From the NCBI GenBank assembly GCA_008711295.1, contig VUYV01000088.1, forward strand, positions 2,599,863-2,663,862: DNA of 64,000 nucleotides, in the 5' to 3' direction. This DNA is from Anarhynchus alexandrinus. Taxonomy: Eukaryota; Chordata; Aves; Charadriiformes; Charadriidae. Both the position numbers and the translations under genes were made by a program. Shown one piece after another: positions 56,335-64,000 of this stretch. How positions within the stretch are numbered: the first letter of the stretch is position 1; every line of letters begins with the position of its first letter. The notes under the pieces are model-generated. The model saw only the letters and a list, made by a program, of their open reading frames with translations, did no database searches and was not told the origin of the DNA.

Positions 56335-59300
56335 CTGAATTATAAGAAAAAAGAAAAGAAACTTTTAGATGCACAGGTTCCCCTCAGTAAAGAGACTTGG
56401 GTATTAGAATATGATGTAGTTTGTGAGGCAATCAAATGTGTTCACGTTTCAAGGAAAAAAAGCAAGCTGTCTGTTGATTTCAATGTGAGCAAATAACAGA
56501 TACAAAGGACTTTTAGAAGTATAAAGGAGTGAACACTCAGTCGTGTACACAATTCCCTCTCTAAACTATGAAAACAAGGAAGACTTGCTAGCCTTTCCTA
56601 CTTAATGTATTTTATATACACCCATTTGTAGGTAAAACACTAAAAGAAAAGAGCTGAGCAATGACATAGAACTCAGACAGCCATTCTCATTTGGGTAATG
56701 CAGACTCTAAAGACAGTTATTCTCATTTTCCCTTTTTAGAACCTCAGCGATTTGAAATTGCTGCAAGCTCTACCTGGGATGAGAACCCATAATTTTCCTA
56801 AACATGCAGGTACATTCCTAAAATTCCTAAGTATGGGAGAAATCACATTACAGTAAAATGAAATAAATCCTGCATTTCCTTAAATTTCATGTCTGCCTAA
56901 ATGACAGTCAGAATGTCCAGCTAAACTCTCACACAGCAGTATTCGAACATCCATTGTGCATGTTGGGTTTTATTGCCGTTTTTAATTAGGACAAAGCAAC
57001 CACAAGAAGTGCTGCAGATGTTCTCCCAGGAGTGCTGAGGTTTACACTGAACCAAAACCAGTAAATGCAGGAAATTTTTCAGCTACCTCATCAAAGTATG
57101 CAAACAAAGCAGAGCTTTGGTTGAAACATTGCTATTACTATAAAACTGATGTTATGTCACAATATTAAAAAAACATTGATACCTCCAACCAGCCACTAAG
57201 ACTTAAGAATGAAGAACAGCATTTCATCACCAGATGCTGCAGAACATGTCCTCCTAATATTTAACAGTATTTGTGCTGACAAAAGCAATAATCTAGGTAC
57301 TTCTTGTTTTCCCACACATTTAGTCAATAGAATTCAGCTAACGTTAAAGTTTACCCATCCCAGACTCACTTCTTGTTTTAAGGCAGTCCCATCACCACCT
57401 GAGCTACGCAGACCTGTAAACAACAAGCGATCAATGCTTCAAATATCCTGATTCTTCTTGTCCATATACTTCTACGAATCATCTTTTTTCTCCTGTCAGA
57501 TAGAAGCCCTCCTGCTTTCAACCCCTTCCAGCCCAGCAACTGACGCTCTGACTCCTCTTTCATAAACCCAACTAAATCTCTTATTTGAATTTATTTAACA
57601 CAGAACTGCCCGCATCATTTTCGTGACCTCAGTGAGATTCTTAGTCCCCTCCCTAATGTATCTTTGTGCCCATTCACCAGTTTTCACCTTCTTGATCATA
57701 TCGAAAGTAGACTTCTAGTCCTCACATTTAAACTGCCCCTTCAAAACAACGCCTTTTTGTTCTCAACTAGGCTGCACTGCTCCCTCTGGGCAAAGGAATG
57801 TCTTTTGGGATAGGAGAAGAACATTTTTCTTCCAGATCCTTAGTACCCATAATATCATTACACAGATTTTTCTTTTATACAGACAGCCAAGCCTCTAGAA
57901 AGACTGAAAAGCTCAGCAAGGAACACAACATTTAAAACCAAAAAACACTACCAATCTGCCTTTCTGTCCTGCCCACTTCCCCCAGTAAAGCTAAGGGAGT
58001 GGTACAAGTAGGAGGAGTGTTTAATGGAGCAAGGAACCACGCGACCAAGTGTAGAAGCTGGCACCATCTAGATTGATTCTCTTTATATTTACTGGAAAGA
58101 AAAAAGGCACTATTGCGAGAGCAACGCAGACCTGAGAAGCTGTCATGTGAGACAGGAAAAAGTAAAATTTATCTCTGAATCCTCCAAGACAGTTGAATAT
58201 GATTCAAAAAGGAAGAAGGAGCTACCACAGGGTAAAACTGATGTGAAACTAAGGGACTAATGGGCAGGAACTAATGGGTTAATGGATCGGTGTGAAAAAA
58301 TAAGCTTAACCTGGAGCCAGCTCTCCTCTACCTTAATGTTGATATTTTACAAGACTGTATCCTAGCAAGAATCCCACACCTTTTATTTTATAGTCGGTAT
58401 GATTCATGACACATTACAGTTTTCAGTCAATAACAGAATGGGATAGCCATTTACAGAAGAAAAACTTCTGAGTTAATGTTGTTAAAAAAAATTAACAGAG
58501 TATATACAATTGCAAGTTAATGCATTAACACCTTTTCAATTATTCTTTTTAAAACTACTCATCTGAAAACTACCCATTGATACCCAGACTTTTGGCAGCA
58601 TTTGTGCCCGAGGCAGTAGAAATACTATTGTCAGAGGAATCCTGCTTTATAGAACTGAGTTTCTATAACTCAAACTATTATAATACCAATTATTCACACA
58701 TGAATACATTCACTTGCCTTCTCAATTGCTGAACTCTTCTCTCTCTATAATCTTCACATAACCTCTATAGATTTGCCAAGGGGATCCTCACTTCAGGTCT
58801 AGCTTCCTTCTGGTTTGCTTTTTTGTAAATCGTTATTCAGAATTCTTAATGGCAATAAATACCTGTTTGACCATGAGTCGCGCATAACATTTCACTTACG
58901 TTCACATGAAGTTGGTATCAAAAACAACCATTCCCCATTCTTTTTCTTCCTTAGCACCACAGTATATGCAGACAGCATTTTTTAAAAGTGCAATGTAATA
59001 TAATGTAATTAATCACTCGATAAAAATTTACCCTACATTTCGTTAAGCGTGGGATTAAGTGGGATTTCTCAATTCTTATATTCCTATGTTGAGACACTTT
59101 AAGAGTCTGCTGAAAGATCCCTAACCTTAAGACAGACAGCATTTCCCCCAGAGGCGGCCTCCCATGATTAAAAATGAAATTCTGTACTTATTTCAGAAGG
59201 ACTAGTCCTCTAGGCACAAGTTCAGTAAAAAGAGACCCATAGTGGACTTTCAGAAATTCTCACCCACTGGCAGGTTCTGCCTTAAGATTCTCAAGTCTGA

Positions 59301-62300
59301 TACACCAAGTAATGACATCTTCCGGTGGAATAAGCACCCTTATCTAGCAGTGCACACCAACCCTGTCCGGAGCAGGGTACAGTTCTTGGATATTAAAGAA
59401 CAGTGATGGTCAAAAAAGCCAAAACAATAAAAACAAAAAATCTAAATACTCCCCATGTTCCTGAAGTATTTCCGCAAGATCTAGAGGTAACTGTCACCTC
59501 TCTGTTTACTATGGTCTCAGGAAAACAGATCTCAAAACCATAAGTGAATGGTACAGAAGCTTCACAGTTGAGGCATACACTGCTGCTGTCCCACAAACCC
59601 CACAGCACAGTGACAGACCTGCAGACTATACCAAAATAAAGATAACAGTTGGAAAAGGAAGCAGATATAATTAGATGATTCAAAGATTGTCAGTCATTAA
59701 CAAGCAAGTCTGCTTGCCTTAATGTGAAGGAACTCTAATGAGAAGATGTAGCAGTCAAAGCAGGTATGTTTCTCTTGAAATTTCTGTAGTCTGACTACTA
59801 GAGTATATTGAGTGCAGCACAGTATTAGTGGAGGCTAACAAGTTCACTTTATGCTGCAGAAAAGGCAACCCTTATATGCCTCTGCACTGCTAAAAAAGTC
59901 CATCAGAGAGTGTGAATCCTCTTGTCATTAAATGATAAAACTCACATCCATCAAACAGTAGATTCTCTGTTGTTACCTTTCTTTCACAAAGAATTCCTGG
60001 GGATTAAAATCCAATGGAGATTCTCATGGCAAGTAAGATCACCATGGATCTCGATTTTGTGTCTGCAGTATCATCAAGAACCACTTGAAGCAATGCACGT
60101 GTTTCAAGTTTTTCTTCCATGATCAAAACCCTAAACTTCTTTCTGATGTCTTGTGTGTAAAGTAACTCAAAGCCTTGAGAAAGCACTTACTACCAGCAAT
60201 TTACACCCCCTTATGCAGCATCCAGGATATCTATACATCTGCCACAGTAATTTAGCTGCTTCCAGTAGCTCCACATTCCTTACCAAGGGGCACTGAATAG
60301 TCCACTTGAAAGTCTCCGGGGTTTTTAGTCACAAAGTCCCAAACTGCAGTCAGAGATAAGCAGCAAGAAAGAACAGAGCACAGTTCCACAATGGCTTAAA
60401 AAGCAAAATGAGGTGCCAGCTTCCACTAACAGACAAAGCCATTTCTCCCTCCAAAGCCAGCTATAGCATTTCCACTACCTCATTTGTGCCGGCACTACTG
60501 TTCCTGCAGTAAAACAGATAAGGGAAGTAAATCCATCTGAAACGTTGTGGGGTTTTTTTTTCTGGGTTAGTTTTCAACATCTTCAGTTCCCCAACTGAGC
60601 TTTCCAACTCATGAATGATGGTGCTGGCACAGGGGAGATGGTGGAAAAAAGCAACCAGTGAAAAAGCAAGACAGCACCTTTAGTAGTAACCTGCAGTTTG
60701 ACCAGTCTGAAGTGACTGTGGCACTAACCCCTCAGAGACATGTCATTTTCTTCACCTAGATGGAAGGCACTCAAGGCACAGACCTGAAAAATACATTTAA
60801 AAAATTGCATGCAACAACCTAACATAATAGTGTGGCCAGCAGGACTAGGGCAGTGATTGTCCCCCTGTACTGGGCATTGGTGAGGCCCCACCTCGAGTAC
60901 TGTGTTCAGTTTTGGGCCCCTCACTACAAGAAAGACATTGAGGTGTTGGAGCATGTCCAGAGAAGGGCAATGAAGCTGGTGAGGGGTCTGGAGCACAAGT
61001 CTTATGAAGAGCAGCTGAGGGAACTGGGGTTGTTTAGCCTGGAGAAAAGGAAGCTCAGGAGAGACCTTATTGCTGTCTACAACTACCTGAAAGGAGGTTG
61101 TAGCAAGAGGGAGGTCGGCCTCTTCTCCCAAGTAACAAGCAATAGGACAAGAGGAATTGGCGTTAAGTTACGCCAGGGGAGGTTTAGATTGGATATTAGG
61201 AAAAATTTCTTCACAGAAAAGGTTGCCAAGCACTGGAAGAGGCTGCCCAAGGAAGTGGTGGAGTCACCATGCTTATGGTGCTTATGGACGTGGTTTAGTG
61301 GTGGTTTTGGCAGTGTTAGGTTGATGGTTGGACTCGATGATCTTAAAGGTCCCTTCCAACCTAGGCAATTCTATGATTCTGTATTTATGAGCAGCATATG
61401 TAACAGCTTATGTTACGTAAGCAGATACTTGAAGAACCTGGGCAGTTCTACTCAACAAGGAGCCGTCAAGTTCCATAAGAGGAGATGAAGCATGTTTCCA
61501 AAAAAATAATCTTGGCTGCAGTACCCCCAGCATTTTCTCCCCCTAGTCAACTGCTTTTCCCAACCATACCCTATAATGCTCTCAACTCAAGCTCTTCCCA
61601 GTGTTTGTCACAAAACTCTTCCAGTATCTTCTGTTCCTCCCCACCCCAGCCGAACAGGACACATCTGCGTTGTGCATGCCATGCCTGGCCAATACGATGG
61701 GGTTTTTTAACTGATCAGCTAACAAGGCCAGGCAGAATAGGTAACTACCATTTTCAATCTACAGCCTTTTCTTCTTCAGTAGATGTGTAGATTTATGATT
61801 TATCCAGCTACCAATTTTCACAAAACCTGCAGGAATCTAATCTTTCAGCCCTCAACTCCTGTCAAATCTGTCTGAACCTGGCTAAATGATTCAGAAGTTA
61901 TTAGGGGAGCAGAGATGGACAGAGAGCACAGGTATTATTTTCTTGGGAAACTAAGCTAAAAATATAATTTACATGAAACCAGAGTAATTATGTTAGTAAA
62001 GTACATGACAAGACAGTCATATAAGAAAATTAAAGAGAAAAATGAAGTCAAAAGAGAAGAGACAATCAGATTAGCATCACCTGTGGAGATCAGTTTTAGA
62101 CTTTCCACCTCTATAGATCTGCTCACTTTCGCTCTGCTGAGTAGCTTTGTACAATAGCAACTATTACAGCTATTTACATTTTGGTACATTCATCTGGCTC
62201 TTAAGGACTCCTGAATGACACCTTCCCTGATGAAAGAGCACCATGAACAAACGCAAGGTTCTCCTGCAACTTCACAAGCAGAGAAGAGGCTCCCACTCTA

Positions 62301-64000
62301 ATTAAAATTACATTCAATAGAGTTTACAGCATTCATTTATATCACATATCTGAAAGGCTCATGGCTGCTGGGTGGCTTCTGTGTCAAGGAGGCAAAATTA
62401 AAAAAGAACAAAGAAAAATGAAGTTAAGAAATGAGGGATAACCATGAGAAAATCAACAACTTCTGCAAACAGAAACTTTACACCAAGTCTTTAAAAATTT
62501 AAAGCAAATGTTGCCAGTTTTCAAAAGGAAGGAAGGAGCAGGATACATCTAAAAGGTCTGAAAGCTGTTTTTTATTACATCACTTTTGCTTACCACTTTG
62601 AGGAAAAAAAACTTTATTTTAGAAGAACTCATTAAAAAATCCTTTTTCTAAAAAGTCTCTCTTTTTGCCATATTTATAAGAAAGGTGGTGATAATGCTTT
62701 CAGGAAAACCTTCTTAAGACAGGCTGAACAATCTTGCATTACTCAGTCAGAAAGGAGATGAATAACAAGAGAATACAAAAAAGTCACTGATCAGGTGAAT
62801 TGTAGGACCCTCTTTGTCTTCTGTCAGACAAAAAAAGACATTTGATTAAATAAAGAGGCAGATATTTAATAGTGATGAAAGAAAATTTCTTTACCACTAG
62901 ATATCAGCAAGTACAAAAGTTTGATGGGATCCCAAAAAACAGGCAGTTAGGATTTATTAGAACACCCACAAATTCACTGAATGGCATTTTAAATTAGAAG
63001 AATTAGAAAGCCTATGAGTTTTAAAAGAACTTTTAACCAACTCAGAATCAGCTAAGATGGTACTTCCTTCAAAATCAGGCATGAAAAAAACCATCTTTAT
63101 TTCACAAATGTTTGTAACTTCCTTTTAAAGCATCTGGTTGAAGCCAGCGCCAGATACAGGAGATCAAACTACTCTCATCCAGAATGCTAACTCCTACAGT
63201 ACCCGGCACAAAATGGTAAAGAAATAAAAAGAGACACTTGTCTCAGCTCTGATGTCCTCAAATGACAAAGGTGTCCTCAAATTCCAGAAAATAATTTTAA
63301 TGGTGTTTGTCAAGTTACAGTACTTGCCTCTCTCTCACATGAGAATTAATCCAAGTCAAATCCCTTTTCTGGAGAGGAGGAGGAGAAAAGAAAATAGTTG
63401 CAAGTGTAGGATTTGTGACAAAACATCAGCAGCTACTCAGATTTTAATGTTAGCATCTGGATGACTTAATATGCCAGCATCCAAATTCTGAATCCAAATG
63501 CAGAACTAGTCCAAAAGGCAGAAAAGAGTTAAAATAATAAAAAGCATATGGCATCTGGTCTGCTGTGTCCTTTGATAAGGCATTACTGCAGCCATACGAA
63601 TGCCTGAAGTACAGCGATCACGGACACCACTGTAGCAGAGAGGTCAAAGAAAAGAGACTAAACAGATGAAAATCAGACAAAGACGGAGAATAAAACAGTT
63701 TCTGAGAAAGATTATAAACAGAAGACCTTTTCTTTCTAAAAATCTTTTTTAGAAATATTGCTGCCAAAACAAAACCTCCTTTCCATTATAAAGCAGAAAC
63801 ACATAGCTCCGTATGATAGCAAAGATCACCATTTAGGAAAAAAAAAACCAAAACAAACCCAACTACAAAACGGTGCACAAAATATTATTTGTTTTGGAAC
63901 TAGATTTTCTGCAGCAGTTTTTTATATCCTTGCTTGATCTCCCTACAGTTCTTTCTATAGAGACCACTAACCACTTCAATTATTGGGAAAAGTTAGCAGT
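56335..64000 (-). other. ATAD2B: ATAD2B intron (3' part, runs off the window)
   Basis: At least 7.67 kb of intron lies upstream of the large acidic exon. It is AT-rich and contains a well-preserved CR1 3' end (60826-61380). I searched the minus strand for a bromodomain or AAA+ exon and found none; the open frames at 59393-59683 and 61956-62189 have no family-like sequence. Confidence 0.7.
60826..61380 (+). mobile_element. CR1 LINE 3' end with open ORF2 remnant
   Basis: The + strand frame from 60832 encodes the CR1 ORF2 C-terminus ([20 protein letters not shown], then [40 protein letters not shown] and [13 protein letters not shown]). It then enters the 3' UTR with GGTTGGACTCGATGATCTTA, GGTCCCTTCCAACCTAGGCA and the tail ATTCTATGATTCTG. 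The copy is 5' truncated, starting at AATAGTGTGGCCAGCAGG, so it lacks endonuclease and reverse transcriptase core. It is one of the best-kept CR1 copies here and probably young. The open frame running to 61488 is tail read-through. Confidence 0.94.

Noticed and set aside
59393..59683. Possible upstream ATAD2B exon on the minus strand
   Set aside because: The translation has no bromodomain, AAA+ or linker likeness, and no matching splice phase was seen.

Overview
The window is vertebrate nuclear DNA, almost certainly from a bird. It shows spliced genes with GT-AG introns, long AT-rich introns, and several CR1 LINE retrotransposon copies, both young avian-type copies with the ATTCTATG-type 3' tail and much older decayed ones. 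There are no bacterial-style operons, CRISPR arrays or prophage. Nearly all open frames outside the exons listed here look like chance frames or CR1 remnants.

Two protein-coding genes face each other tail to tail. On the + strand, the last six coding exons of KLHL29 (BTB-BACK-Kelch family) lie at 904-1102, 3773-3955, 6712-6892, 15817-16010, 24339-24483 and 36430-36613. All six join in frame with matching splice phases into a 361-residue C-terminus: the end of the BACK domain plus a six-bladed Kelch propeller ending in IKKYIQSG and TGA. The BTB domain and N-terminus lie upstream of the window. On the - strand, the last four coding exons of ATAD2B (AAA+ ATPase and bromodomain nuclear protein) lie at 56334-55639, 54004-53877, 52723-52595 and 51200-51159. 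They also join in frame, giving about 331 C-terminal residues ending METERT-like as MERTVHVFETFL. The AAA+ and bromodomain exons lie beyond base 64000. KLHL29 next to ATAD2B in convergent orientation is the arrangement known from the human 2p24 region, which supports both names.

Layout: 1-903 KLHL29 intron; 904-36613 KLHL29 exons and introns; 36614 to about 38775 KLHL29 3' UTR; about 38776-47830 intergenic, holding a small CpG-rich patch, an old CR1 and a younger CR1; about 47830-51158 probable ATAD2B 3' UTR; 51159-56334 ATAD2B terminal exons and introns; 56335-64000 an upstream ATAD2B intron holding one well-preserved CR1 3' end.

The two genes are not known to act in one pathway. KLHL29 is a presumed cullin-3 substrate adaptor. 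ATAD2B is a chromatin factor. Points worth a second look are an antisense CR1 inserted about 15 bases past a KLHL29 splice donor, a KLHL29 donor that runs straight into a 16-A tract, a 2.3-kb very old CR1 with endonuclease-to-3'-end homology, a MIR/CORE-SINE-like relic, a recent 74-bp tandem duplication, possible homeodomain-type noncoding elements in the introns, and two C-homopolymers each followed by an ambiguous base. I found no convincing new biological system.
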